Assembly: GCA_016868815.1 (NCBI GenBank) | Contig: VGFQ01000001.1 | Span: 429,718-493,717, forward strand | Direction: 5' to 3' | Source: Bacteroidota bacterium | GTDB lineage: Bacteria > Bacteroidota > Bacteroidia > Chitinophagales > Chitinophagaceae | DNA length: 64,000 nt | Part shown: positions 28,650-36,788 of the stretch, in pieces | How the letters are laid out: each line of letters starts with the position of its first letter | Position numbering within the stretch: the first letter of the stretch is position 1 | Program-made: the position numbers and the translations under genes | The notes under the pieces: model-generated | Databases searched by the model: none | Told to the model about the DNA's origin: nothing | Seen by the model: the letters and a program-made list of their open reading frames with translations, nothing else

Positions 28650-28657
28650 CAAATATA
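28650..28657 (-). promoter_or_regulatory. Candidate -7 promoter element of the capsule operon
   Basis: The minus strand reads TATATTTG, an exact TAnnTTTG match, about 205 bases upstream of the antiterminator start. This predicts a leader of roughly 200 bases. A TTTG at the ideal -33 distance was not found, so the assignment is provisional. Confidence 0.45.
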
Positions 28658-28791
28658 TGCCTTTTCGCATTATTGGCCTCCACAAGCAAAGAGAAAACAA
28701 GGGCATTGCCAGGCTTGAGAATCATGGGATGCCTGAGAAGTGGCACTGATATTGCCCACCAATACAATGAATGGGGGATGGCTAATATCGG

Positions 28792-29373
28792 CTAGGGCAA
28801 AACAAGGTTGACATTGCCCGCTGAGAGAAGGTAAGAGCAGCCCTCCGGTACGCACCAGGCCTTGCCATCGGCATCAAAATGTAGCCTTTCTCCTGTCTGG
28901 CTGACCCAGCCGATTTGCCGGGCCGGATTACCTACCATCAAAGCATGGTCGGGCACATTCCGGATGATGACGGATCCGGCCCCAATTAAGGCGTAACGAC
29001 CTATCTCTACACCGCAAACAATTGTGGCATTGGCCCCAATGGTAGCGCCTTTACGCAAAAAAGTTGGCCGGAACTCATGTTTGCGTTCGACAAAACTCCG
29101 GGGGTTCATGACATTGGTGAATACCATGGAAGGACCTAAGAACACATCGTCTTCGACAACGACACCGTTGTATACAGATACGTTGTTCTGAATCTTCACC
29201 CCATTGCCTATCCGTACCCGGTTGTCAATGAAGCAGTTCTGCCCGATGTTGCAGCCCTCCCCAATCACTGCGGTGGGCATCACATGAGAGAAATGCCAGA
29301 TCCGGGTTCCCATTCCAATACGGGCCCCCTCATCCACGATGGCGCTGGGGTGAATGTTGCCAAGGTTACTCAT
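28792..29373 (-). CDS. wbpD: UDP-2-acetamido-3-amino-2,3-dideoxy-glucuronate N-acetyltransferase, WbpD family
   Basis: The 193-residue protein has left-handed beta-helix repeats through residue 140 and the WbpD hallmarks [20 protein letters not shown] near 25, [12 protein letters not shown] near 60, [14 protein letters not shown] near 80, [12 protein letters not shown] near 112 and [15 protein letters not shown] near 142. WbpD uses acetyl-CoA to acetylate the C3 amino group made by WbpB/WbpE, giving UDP-GlcNAc(3NAc)A. The wbpB gene is 4 kb downstream and an aminotransferase is 20 kb downstream on the same strand. It follows wzt (pair 2) by 106 bases. Confidence 0.93.
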   Translation of the reverse strand: MSNLGNIHPSAIVDEGARIGMGTRIWHFSHVMPTAVIGEGCNIGQNCFIDNRVRIGNGVKIQNNVSVYNGVVVEDDVFLGPSMVFTNVMNPRSFVERKHEFRPTFLRKGATIGANATIVCGVEIGRYALIGAGSVIIRNVPDHALMVGNPARQIGWVSQTGERLHFDADGKAWCVPEGCSYLLSAGNVNLVLP

Positions 29374-29479
29374 CAGAAAAGGGCTTAGGATCCGAATACC
29401 AGCTGGAGCAAATTACACAATAGACCCGACAAGCAGACACCGTTGCACAGCTATACAAGCAGTCCGCAGCGGATTGTAT

Positions 29480-30769
29480 TCAAACACTTCGATTCTCCCA
29501 AGAAATGGGGGGAAGCAAGTAGCCGGGGCGCTTCTCAAATCCGTATAAGGCCGTGATCCCTACCAGATTCCTAACCTCCAATGGCAGTTTGACCTGACCA
29601 TTCAGGATCCAACGGACATTGTGGATGCAGACCGTCAGGTTGATGATATAGGAGGCCTCGCGCAACAAATTGGCATCAAGGGTGGCGCGGGACGCATAAA
29701 CACCTGGGGACCATGGGATAATTTCTTGATAGGCATCATCATGAAACACTGAAAATAAGGTTAACTCACTCTTTTTCTCCATCACCTCAAAGCCCACCCG
29801 CAAGCCTGTGATCGGTTTGAGGATGCGGTATGAAAAGACCAATTCGATCGGCCGATGGGTTACATACATATCCCCATCTGACTCTTCCTGCTGCATGTCA
29901 AAGCCCAGGAGTTCGAAATATTCATCCTGGGGGAGGCGGCGAAGTATATCCTGCAGGTCTGTAGTGTCTGCCAGATGCTGCATATTGTTGATATAGTGGT
30001 TCAGGCCAGACTTCACTTCGCCATGGAAGTCAACTTGCCCGTCTTTCATCACCAACACTTTATTGCACAAGGATCCGATAGATGTCATATTATGGGATAC
30101 AAAAAGTACCGTCTTACCCCCATTTCGACTCACTTCACCCATTTTCCCAAGGGATTTCTTCTGAAACTCTACATCACCTACCGCCAGCACTTCATCGACA
30201 ATCAGGATTTCACTTTCCAGGTGGGCGGCTACGCCAAAGGCCAGGCGCACATACATGCCACTGCTGTACCGCTTGACAGGGGTGTCTATATATCGCTCCA
30301 CACCGGCAAAATCCACGATCTCGTCAAACTTACAGTCGATCTCCTGTTTCTTCATGCCCAGGATCGCACCGTTTAGATATACATTCTCCTTACCCGTCAA
30401 CTCAGGATGGAAGCCAGTGCCTACTTCCAAAAGGCTTGCAACGCGTCCTCGGATGCGGATCCTGCCAATTGAAGGCGCCGTAGTGCGACTCATCACTTTT
30501 AACAGGGTACTCTTACCAGCGCCGTTACGTCCGATGATTCCCAATACCTCGCCTTGCGGCACTTCAAAATTGATATCCTTCAATGCCCATACATAGTCGC
30601 TCGTACCCTTGCTCGATCGGTCGTTGACATCTCCTATTTTCAGATAGGGATCTTCCTTCCCCAGCACCCTGTGCCACCATCGGTTCAGGTCGTGGCGCAG
30701 AGTGCCCGTTCCTACCAGTCCCAGGCGGTATTGCTTGCTCAAATGTTCTACTTGGATGACTGCTCCCAT
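29480..30769 (-). CDS. wzt: ABC glycan exporter ATPase, Wzt type, with C-terminal glycan-binding domain (pair 2)
   Basis: The 429-residue protein has Walker A GIIGRNGAGKST near 80, signature YSSGMYVRLAFGVA near 160 and Walker B ILIVDEVLAVGD near 183. Its N-terminal 230 residues run closely parallel to the Wzt at 21426, including identical stretches such as SLLEVGTGFHPELTG. The C-terminal domain from about 265 onward is different, and that part selects the glycan in characterised Wzt proteins. It follows wzm by four bases. It would power export of a second polymer or of a differently ended form. Confidence 0.9.
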   Translation of the reverse strand: MGAVIQVEHLSKQYRLGLVGTGTLRHDLNRWWHRVLGKEDPYLKIGDVNDRSSKGTSDYVWALKDINFEVPQGEVLGIIGRNGAGKSTLLKVMSRTTAPSIGRIRIRGRVASLLEVGTGFHPELTGKENVYLNGAILGMKKQEIDCKFDEIVDFAGVERYIDTPVKRYSSGMYVRLAFGVAAHLESEILIVDEVLAVGDVEFQKKSLGKMGEVSRNGGKTVLFVSHNMTSIGSLCNKVLVMKDGQVDFHGEVKSGLNHYINNMQHLADTTDLQDILRRLPQDEYFELLGFDMQQEESDGDMYVTHRPIELVFSYRILKPITGLRVGFEVMEKKSELTLFSVFHDDAYQEIIPWSPGVYASRATLDANLLREASYIINLTVCIHNVRWILNGQVKLPLEVRNLVGITALYGFEKRPGYLLPPISWENRSV

Positions 30770-30773
30770 CTTG

Positions 30774-31649
30774 CTAAACGGTATCCATGAAGTTTTTTTC
30801 GACCTTGTTGAAGACCAGCACGCCCACCCACAGGATAACCATCATAAAAGTGAAGCTATACATGAGCCCGGAGATGCTCAACTGACCGGCACCCAGATAT
30901 ACTTTTCGGAATGCTTCCACCAGCCAGGAAAGCGGGTTGGCCTCAATAAGCCAACTGAATCTGGCATCCATCGTGGAGATGGGATAGATGACGGGGGTGG
31001 CATACATCAGCAGCTGGACGCCAAAAGAGATCAGGAAGGTGAGGTCTCTGTACTTGGTGGTGAGAGCAGATAAAATCAGCCCCATACCCAGACCCATGCC
31101 TGCCATCATCAGCAATACGATTGGCGTGACGATCAGCACCCCCAGCGGATCGAGCTGCACCTGACTGCCCTCCAAAATGAAGTAGCTGAGAAAGGCGATG
31201 AACAGCAGATATTGGATGGCGAACTTCAACAACCCGGATATGACCTTGGAGAGGGGCATAATCAGCCGGGGGAAATACACTTTACCGAAGATGCCCGCAT
31301 TGCTGGTAAATGTGCTGCTGGTCGCCGAAAGGGTCTCTGAGAAATAATTCCAGATGGTGATACCCGACATGTAAAAAAGGGTCTGCGGGAGTCCGTCGGT
31401 TGATATCTTGGCAATGTTTCCGAAAACAATGGTGAAGGTCAATGTCGTCAGCAAAGGCTGGATAAAGAACCATAAAGGGCCAAGGACGGTCTGCTTATAG
31501 ACGGAGACGATGTCTCGCCGGACAAACATCATCAACAGATAGCCATAGTTCCATACCTCCCGGATATTCAGGGTAAAACGCCGATTTCTTGGCTCTATTT
31601 CCAGGTCCCATACATCGAGCTGAGCACGCTGGCCGGAATCTGTCTGCAT
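30774..31649 (-). CDS. wzm: ABC glycan exporter permease, Wzm type (pair 2)
   Basis: The 291-residue ABC-2 permease starts with ATG at 31649. It has the conserved YKQTVLGPLWFFIQPLLTT near 50-68, KVYFPRLIMPLSKVI near 125 and about six membrane helices. It is the most upstream gene of the minus-strand glycan locus, facing a plus-strand NagX-like gene across a 228-base intergenic region, so a promoter is expected there. A perfect small inverted repeat (31678-31693) sits 29 bases upstream of its start. Confidence 0.9.
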   Translation of the reverse strand: MQTDSGQRAQLDVWDLEIEPRNRRFTLNIREVWNYGYLLMMFVRRDIVSVYKQTVLGPLWFFIQPLLTTLTFTIVFGNIAKISTDGLPQTLFYMSGITIWNYFSETLSATSSTFTSNAGIFGKVYFPRLIMPLSKVISGLLKFAIQYLLFIAFLSYFILEGSQVQLDPLGVLIVTPIVLLMMAGMGLGMGLILSALTTKYRDLTFLISFGVQLLMYATPVIYPISTMDARFSWLIEANPLSWLVEAFRKVYLGAGQLSISGLMYSFTFMMVILWVGVLVFNKVEKNFMDTV

Positions 31650-31677
31650 TGTATTGATTCAATTTCTGGGCTACCCA

Positions 31678-31693
31678 TTCCGGAAAACCGGAA
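31678..31693. repeat. Short perfect inverted repeat between wzm and the NagX-like gene
   Basis: TTCCGG-AAAA-CCGGAA lies in the divergent intergenic region 31650-31877, 29 bases upstream of the wzm start. It could be an operator or an RNA hairpin in the wzm leader. No T-run follows on either strand, so it is not a typical terminator. Confidence 0.35.
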
Positions 31694-31877
31694 ACCTGGC
31701 CTTGTTAGGGAAAATGGGATGTAAGGCTTGCTATTATCCAAACACCCAGTTCGCTATGCTCAGATAGTGCCTGGGCTTGCCCTCACAAAATAGTGCTCAA
31801 AAATGTGCCATCAAAGTACCCCATAGGTAAACTTTTGGCAGGGGATGCTGTATCTTACCACTCCAGACCATCGATCC

Positions 31878-33026
31878 ATGGATAAACGGTTCCTATCCTT
31901 AGACGTCTTCAGGGGTGCGACAGTTGCCTTGATGATCCTGGTCAACAACCCAGGAAGCTGGTCGCACCTGTATAGTCCCCTGGCCCATGCCCCTTGGCAT
32001 GGGGCAACACCTACAGACCTGGTCTTTCCGTTCTTCTTATTTGCCGTAGGCAATGCCATGGCCTTTGTGCTGCCCCGCTATGACCGAACTTCCAGCTCCG
32101 CCTTCTGGTCGAAGGTCGGCTGGCGCAGCTTTCTGATTTTTCTGATCGGGCTGACGCTGAATGCATTTCCTTTTGTCCGGTATGATGCAGAGGGGCAGCT
32201 GGTAGCCAAGTCCTTTGCTACGCTTCGTACTCTGGGGGTCCTGCAACGCATCGCCCTCTGCTACATCATAGCTGCTGCCTTCATCCGACTGCTGGGTGAT
32301 AAAGGGTCGGCCTATGCCGCAGCCCTCATACTGCTCATATACTGGGCACTCTGCCAGTCCCTCGGAGCGCCGGGAGACCCCTATAGTCTCGAAGGCTGGT
32401 TCGGTACTGGCATCGACAAAGCCTTGCTGGGAGAAAAACACCTGTATCGGGGCGAGGGTGTCCCCTTCGACCCCGAAGGCCTAGTGAGCACCCTACCCGC
32501 CGTCGTACAGGTCGTCATCGGGTACCTTGCCGGCCAATACATCCTCCAAAAAGGGCTGCAGTGGGAGATGTTGGCAACCCTTATGGCCATGGCGTTGCTG
32601 CTGATCCTTGCCGGCCTTTGCTGGAATATGAGTTTCCCGATCAATAAAAAAATATGGACAAGCTCCTATGTATTATACACCAGTGGCCTGGCGCTGGCAA
32701 CCCTCGGCATGGCCATCTGGCATATAGAGTTCCGACATAAGGGCGGCCGCTGGTGTCAGTTCTTCCTGCCTTTCGGAAGAAACCCCCTACTCATCTTTGT
32801 TCTGAGCGGAGTGGTCGCCAAAACTTATGGACTCTTTCGCATCTCCGACGTAGACAGCCAGGGGGCGCCACTTTTCCGAAGCCTCGGCGCCTGGATGTAT
32901 GAACACTTCTTCTCGCCTGCCTTTGGAGTCCTGAACGGTTCGCTGATGTATGCCATCGCCCATATCCTCCTTTTTTGGGCCATCAGTTACTGGCTAGACC
33001 TTAAGAAGATCTACCTCCGCGTATAA
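31878..33026 (+). CDS. NagX/HGSNAT-like membrane acyltransferase (copy 1)
   Basis: The ATG at 31878 (MDKRFLSLDVFRGATVALMI) is preferred over an upstream in-frame codon at 31845 because the family begins with this RxxxLDxxRG segment. The 382-residue protein has about ten membrane helices. It carries HAPWHGATPTDLVFPFFLF near 42-60, the histidine-bearing motif of heparan-alpha-glucosaminide N-acetyltransferase relatives. Later motifs are FGRNPLLIFVLSG near 310 and a C-terminal DLKKIYLRV. The family is thought to transfer acetyl groups to amino sugars across the membrane; in bacteria it often accompanies glycan-use genes. A paralogue lies at 37917. The stop codon TAA is also the start of a TAACTTTA box before galM. 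Confidence 0.85.
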   Translation: MDKRFLSLDVFRGATVALMILVNNPGSWSHLYSPLAHAPWHGATPTDLVFPFFLFAVGNAMAFVLPRYDRTSSSAFWSKVGWRSFLIFLIGLTLNAFPFVRYDAEGQLVAKSFATLRTLGVLQRIALCYIIAAAFIRLLGDKGSAYAAALILLIYWALCQSLGAPGDPYSLEGWFGTGIDKALLGEKHLYRGEGVPFDPEGLVSTLPAVVQVVIGYLAGQYILQKGLQWEMLATLMAMALLLILAGLCWNMSFPINKKIWTSSYVLYTSGLALATLGMAIWHIEFRHKGGRWCQFFLPFGRNPLLIFVLSGVVAKTYGLFRISDVDSQGAPLFRSLGAWMYEHFFSPAFGVLNGSLMYAIAHILLFWAISYWLDLKKIYLRV

Positions 33027-33031
33027 CTTTA
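33024..33031 (+). promoter_or_regulatory. Candidate -7 promoter element of the aldose epimerase gene, formed on the upstream stop codon
   Basis: TAACTTTA begins with the TAA stop of the NagX-like gene and fits TAnnTTTG at seven of eight bases. It lies 37 bases before the epimerase ATG. The same arrangement occurs before gldC and gldA. Confidence 0.35.
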
Positions 33032-33068
33032 CGTACTGCATCATTCCAAGGAACCCAACCCATTTGTC

Positions 33069-34025
33069 ATGCGATTCCAGGTTTCACACCACCCCGAAGA
33101 AGGATGGCACAGGATACGCCTCCACGATAGCCATACCGGTTGCAGCGCAGACATCATCCCGGAGGCAGGCGCCATCCTGAACGCCTTTTCCATCCCCACT
33201 ACCCAGGGTATCTGCAATGTCATGGATGGGTTTTCCAGCTTTGCCGACTGGAAGAATCGCATCGAGAAAGGCTTCCACAGCGCCAAGCTCTCCCCCTTTG
33301 TCTGTCGGCTCAAAGGATCCTCTTTTGAATGGCATGGACGTACCCTGTCTATTCAGAAGTTCCTGCTCAATGGCACGGCCATTCATGGTATCCTTTATGA
33401 TGCCCCCTTCCAAGTCATCGAAGAAGGCATTCATGAAGACTTCGCCGAGGTCGAGCTCAAATACGCCTACAGAGGCGATGTAGCTGGGTTTCCATTTCCT
33501 TATGACTGCTTGATTCGCTACCGGCTGGAAGACCAACAGACCCTGCTGGTGTCGACCGTGGTGCACAACCGAGGGCAAGAGTCCATGCCCATGGCCGATG
33601 GATGGCATCCTTATTTTAGCTTCGGCGGAGGCATCAACGGCCTCATGCTCCAGTTTCATGCCTCGCAGATGCTGGAATACGATGCAGACATCCTCCCCAC
33701 GGGGCGGCTCCTATCCCAGCAGGAATGGAAGTCGCCCCAGACCATCGGCGACCGTTTTCTAGACAATGGCTTCGTCTTAGACAAAGGCAACCCATCACCC
33801 GCCTGCATCCTGTCTGACCCCGCATCGGGCCTGAGACTCTCTTTTTTACCCGAAGACGCCTACCCCTATCTGCAGATCTACACCCCTCCGCACCGGCAGA
33901 GTATTGCCATTGAGCTGCTCAGTGCCGCCCCCGATGCGTTCAACAACGGGATGGGCCTGTATACCCTGGCCCCACAGGAGGCTAAAACCTTCTCGCTGCG
34001 TTACCGTCTCGAACAGCTGGGTTGA
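33069..34025 (+). CDS. Aldose 1-epimerase family protein (GalM/YeaD-like)
   Basis: The 318-residue protein is a beta-sandwich aldose epimerase. Family sites are LNGTAIHGILYDAPFQV near 97, GWHPYFSFGG near 178 with the second histidine, and the catalytic-type glutamate in SIAIELLSAAPDAFNNG near 280. It interconverts alpha and beta anomers of a hexose; divergent members act on other sugars or sugar phosphates. It follows the NagX-like gene by 42 bases on the same strand and converges on a GT2 gene 24 bases away. No terminator is obvious in that short gap. Confidence 0.85.
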   Translation: MRFQVSHHPEEGWHRIRLHDSHTGCSADIIPEAGAILNAFSIPTTQGICNVMDGFSSFADWKNRIEKGFHSAKLSPFVCRLKGSSFEWHGRTLSIQKFLLNGTAIHGILYDAPFQVIEEGIHEDFAEVELKYAYRGDVAGFPFPYDCLIRYRLEDQQTLLVSTVVHNRGQESMPMADGWHPYFSFGGGINGLMLQFHASQMLEYDADILPTGRLLSQQEWKSPQTIGDRFLDNGFVLDKGNPSPACILSDPASGLRLSFLPEDAYPYLQIYTPPHRQSIAIELLSAAPDAFNNGMGLYTLAPQEAKTFSLRYRLEQLG

Positions 34026-34049
34026 CGCTGGCCGCTCCGCCCGGTAGCC

Positions 34050-34967
34050 CTACCCGACGAGTTGCAGTGCCAAGACGAAGCATTGCTTAGAGAAAAGGAA
34101 TGAAGGCCTCCAGCGTACCAGCCGGAAGAACTGTAAGGCAGAAGCCCGGTACGCCCGCTCCCTGAAATAACACTTGATGATGTTGGCATGCAGCTGGGTC
34201 CGCTTGTCGATGAACACTTCATTTCCCTGGATTCCGGCATAGAAAGGATCTTTAGCCATATCTGAGAACTCCTCCAGCTGCTTTGAATAAAACCGCAGTT
34301 CCTCCAAGTTATTACTGGCTTCGCTGATGTTGCCGCCATGTATGTGCAGGCAAACAGTGGCTTTGTCGATCCATTGCGGCGTCACCCACGCCGCACACCT
34401 TGCACAGAAGTCATAGCACTCGGCATAGTTGTACGTAGACTGAAAAAAGACCTTGCCCCGCAGTGAGGCCGGTATGCAGATGGTCTGGACCGGCGGCGAG
34501 TACGGCAGAAATACAGACAACATGCGCCCTACATCGGCTGCTGCATAAGACTTCCCCCGGTCAGGCGGCTCAAAGACCTGCTCATCGCTGCCTTTGACGA
34601 GCATGAATTTTGTGTACAATAGATGGTTGGCCAGTCCTGAGGCGATGGCATCTGCAAAGGTCTGCAGATGATCTTCCCTATAGGCATCGTCGCTGTCCAG
34701 AAAGCAGAGGTACTTGCCGGCCGTCTGCGCCAGTCCGAGGTTCCGGGCTGCTGAGACCCGCTGGTTGGATTGTTGGATATATCGAATCCTGCCATCCTGC
34801 TGACAATAGGGCTCCAGGACCTCCCTTGTCTCATCGGTGGAGCCGTCATCGACGACCCATAGCTCCCAGTCCCCATAGGTCTGGGAGCGCACACTGTCGA
34901 TGGCGCGCGGCAGGAAATGCCCTCGATTGTAGGTGGGGATGATGACGGAAAAGAAAGGAGGCTCCAT
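34050..34967 (-). CDS. Glycosyltransferase family 2 (outside the main glycan run)
   Basis: The 305-residue protein has all GT2 marks: PFFSVIIPTYNRGHFLPRAI at the start, WELWVVDDGSTDETREVL near 34-51 and the DxD as CFLDSDDAYREDHL near 88. It lies alone between the aldose epimerase and umuC, 2.4 kb outside the glycan operon and on the far side of two plus-strand genes. It may serve the same glycan or another surface sugar. Its start is 44 bases from the umuC end, so it may be read through from the umuDC promoter. Confidence 0.84.
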   Translation of the reverse strand: MEPPFFSVIIPTYNRGHFLPRAIDSVRSQTYGDWELWVVDDGSTDETREVLEPYCQQDGRIRYIQQSNQRVSAARNLGLAQTAGKYLCFLDSDDAYREDHLQTFADAIASGLANHLLYTKFMLVKGSDEQVFEPPDRGKSYAAADVGRMLSVFLPYSPPVQTICIPASLRGKVFFQSTYNYAECYDFCARCAAWVTPQWIDKATVCLHIHGGNISEASNNLEELRFYSKQLEEFSDMAKDPFYAGIQGNEVFIDKRTQLHANIIKCYFRERAYRASALQFFRLVRWRPSFLFSKQCFVLALQLVG

Positions 34968-35011
34968 ACATAAAGGTAGCTCTTTGCCTTCTCCGGCCTT
35001 CGGCTGCTACC

Positions 35012-36313
35012 TCATCCCACTTCCACGATCTCCTGCCAACGGGTGGTGTAACGCTGGCTACGCTTCTCTTGCCGCATCTTCCAATTCCGCGTCAGGCCGG
35101 AGGCCAGGTATTTGACCATGTCGTCGCGCATGCTCACATTGAGGTTGTCGATCGCCTGCATAAGCATCCGATGGCGGAGGTCCGGGGCTTGGGAGGCAAA
35201 GAGGTTGCCCTGAACGGGATCATCCGGCACCAGGCCACCGAGGATGACGCCCGCCTTCAGGTAGCGACGGCCCAGATGAAAGAGCTGGTCCACTAGGGGA
35301 AGGGCGTGGCGCATGAGCTCGTGGGTGACGGAGGTCGGTATGGGCAAGACGGCACAGCGATGGTCGCTGCGCGGATCGTAGTCATACTGCCCGGGACCAT
35401 CCCCGCTCGTAACGGCGAACACGCCGATCGAGCTGGCCGCCGAGCCCTGGCGCCTGAGTTTCTCCGCTGCACGGGCGACATAGGTAGCGACCGCCTCCCG
35501 AAGGGGTTCCAGGTCAAAGACCGGCCGGCCAAACATCCGCGTCGTGGCAATCGTCTTCTTGATGTCGAGGGGATCTTTCATGGTGATGGAGGCCTCGCCC
35601 CGCAACTCCCGGATCAGTCGGACTCCGACGACACCCCCCAGGTGCCGGCGGGCCCATTCCTCCGGCATCTGCCGTAACTGCCAGGCTGTCTCAATGCCAT
35701 ACTGCTCCCGCAGGCGGGCGGCATAGCGGCGCCCAATCCCCCAGATGTCGGCTACGGCCGTGCGTGACAGGGCCTCTTGCAAAGCCTCTTCCGTGTTGAG
35801 GACGACGATGCAGTCCGTCTTCCGTTTGTCTTTTTTCGCCAGACGGTTGGCCAGCTTGCTCAGGAGCTTTGTGGGAGCGACGCCCACCGATACCCGGATG
35901 CCCGTCCATCCCTCCACGGTATGGCGGAGGTGCAGCGAAAAATCCCGCAGCGCATGGGCAGGCAGGTGGGAGAGATCTAGGAAGGCCTCGTCGACCGAAT
36001 ACACTTCCACACGCCCTGACCGGCCATCGGCATCATCCATCACATGCCGGAGCGTATCCATCACCCGCATGCTCATGTCTCCATACAAATGGTAGTTAGA
36101 CGAGAAGACCGCCACCCGGTGGCGCTCCATCACGTCCCGACACTGATAATAAGGTACGGCCATATCCACCCCGAGCGCCTTGGCCTCGTCCGTCCGGGAG
36201 ATGATACAGCCATCGTTGTTGCTGAGCACCACCACCGGCCGTTCCCGCAAGTCTGGCCGGAAAAGCCGCTCACAGGAACAATAAAAGCTGTTGCAGTCGA
36301 CAATCCCCTTCAT
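35012..36313 (-). CDS. umuC: DNA polymerase V catalytic subunit, UmuC (Y-family)
   Basis: The ATG at 36313 (MKGIVDCNSFYCSCERLFRP) gives 433 residues and avoids overlap with umuD; longer frames add no homologous sequence. Y-family features are the first catalytic aspartate in IVDCNSFYCSCE near residue 6, SNNDGCIISR near 35, and the Asp-Glu pair in VEVYSVDEAFLDL near 100. Helix-hairpin-helix and little-finger regions follow, with IWGIGRRYAARL near 190. It performs translesion synthesis. Catalytic residues look intact, in contrast to its UmuD partner. It follows umuD by 25 bases. Confidence 0.92.
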   Translation of the reverse strand: MKGIVDCNSFYCSCERLFRPDLRERPVVVLSNNDGCIISRTDEAKALGVDMAVPYYQCRDVMERHRVAVFSSNYHLYGDMSMRVMDTLRHVMDDADGRSGRVEVYSVDEAFLDLSHLPAHALRDFSLHLRHTVEGWTGIRVSVGVAPTKLLSKLANRLAKKDKRKTDCIVVLNTEEALQEALSRTAVADIWGIGRRYAARLREQYGIETAWQLRQMPEEWARRHLGGVVGVRLIRELRGEASITMKDPLDIKKTIATTRMFGRPVFDLEPLREAVATYVARAAEKLRRQGSAASSIGVFAVTSGDGPGQYDYDPRSDHRCAVLPIPTSVTHELMRHALPLVDQLFHLGRRYLKAGVILGGLVPDDPVQGNLFASQAPDLRHRMLMQAIDNLNVSMRDDMVKYLASGLTRNWKMRQEKRSQRYTTRWQEIVEVG

Positions 36314-36338
36314 CCCATCGCCCATTGACGGCCCAACC

Positions 36339-36770
36339 CTAGAGGGCATGTATCGCATAGGTGACCACCCCCCAGACCGAGAAGTCTGCCTCCGGATCAA
36401 TATCGATCGCGGCCAGGCGGGCCGTCTCCGGCACCAGCCGTACCCGGTTGAACCGCTGCTCGAGCCGGCGTATCAGCATCTCTCCGTTAAGGGTGGCGAT
36501 GACGACGCGGCCACTAACCGGTTTCAGGCTCCGATCCACCACCACTACGTCGCCATCGAAGATGCCGGCCCCAACCATCGCATCTCCCCGCACCCGCATG
36601 AAAAAGGTAGCTGGCTTGTTGCGTACCAACTGCTCATTCAGGTCGATGCCCCGTTCTGCATAGTCATCTGTCGCGGCTGTGAAACCGGTCGCCTCTGCCG
36701 TTCTGGCCTCCTGCTGCGTATACTGCCGGGTGCCGCGGTAGGCGGCCGGCTGAATTCCTTCACTGTCCAT
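36339..36770 (-). CDS. umuD: UmuD-like S24 protein lacking both catalytic residues
   Basis: The 143-residue protein aligns along its length with Escherichia coli UmuD (139 residues), for example DDYAERGIDLNEQLV against ADYVEQRIDLNQLLI. The nucleophile serine (Ser60, GDSM) is Ala64 here (RGDAMVGAG; codon GCG at 36579-36581). The general-base lysine (Lys97, EFTVKKL) is Arg101 (EMLIRRL; codon at 36468-36470). The cleavage site Cys-Gly is Thr28-Gly29. Self-cleavage to UmuD' therefore looks impossible by the known mechanism. The frame is intact and is followed by a normal umuC, so it is probably expressed. No helix-turn-helix is present, so it is not LexA. Confidence 0.88.
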   Translation of the reverse strand: MDSEGIQPAAYRGTRQYTQQEARTAEATGFTAATDDYAERGIDLNEQLVRNKPATFFMRVRGDAMVGAGIFDGDVVVVDRSLKPVSGRVVIATLNGEMLIRRLEQRFNRVRLVPETARLAAIDIDPEADFSVWGVVTYAIHAL

Positions 36771-36788
36771 GGGCGGGGGTTTAGATTG

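Larger units (their letters stand above)
28444..28791. other. 348-base gap upstream of the NusG-like gene
   Basis: No gene is supported here; the plus-strand frame over 28547-28795 lacks any recognisable content. The gap holds a minus-strand -7 promoter element at 28650-28657 and, inside the predicted leader, two inverted repeats at 28536-28549 and 28549-28559. It is best read as the promoter and 5' leader of the upxY-wza-wzc transcript. Confidence 0.6.

Noticed and set aside
28547..28795. 82-residue plus-strand frame in the capsule leader
   Set aside because: It has no recognisable motif, lies in the leader of the opposite strand, and overlaps the end of wbpD.
36339..36770. UmuD-like protein as LexA
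   Set aside because: It has no helix-turn-helix domain, is only 143 residues and is followed by umuC.
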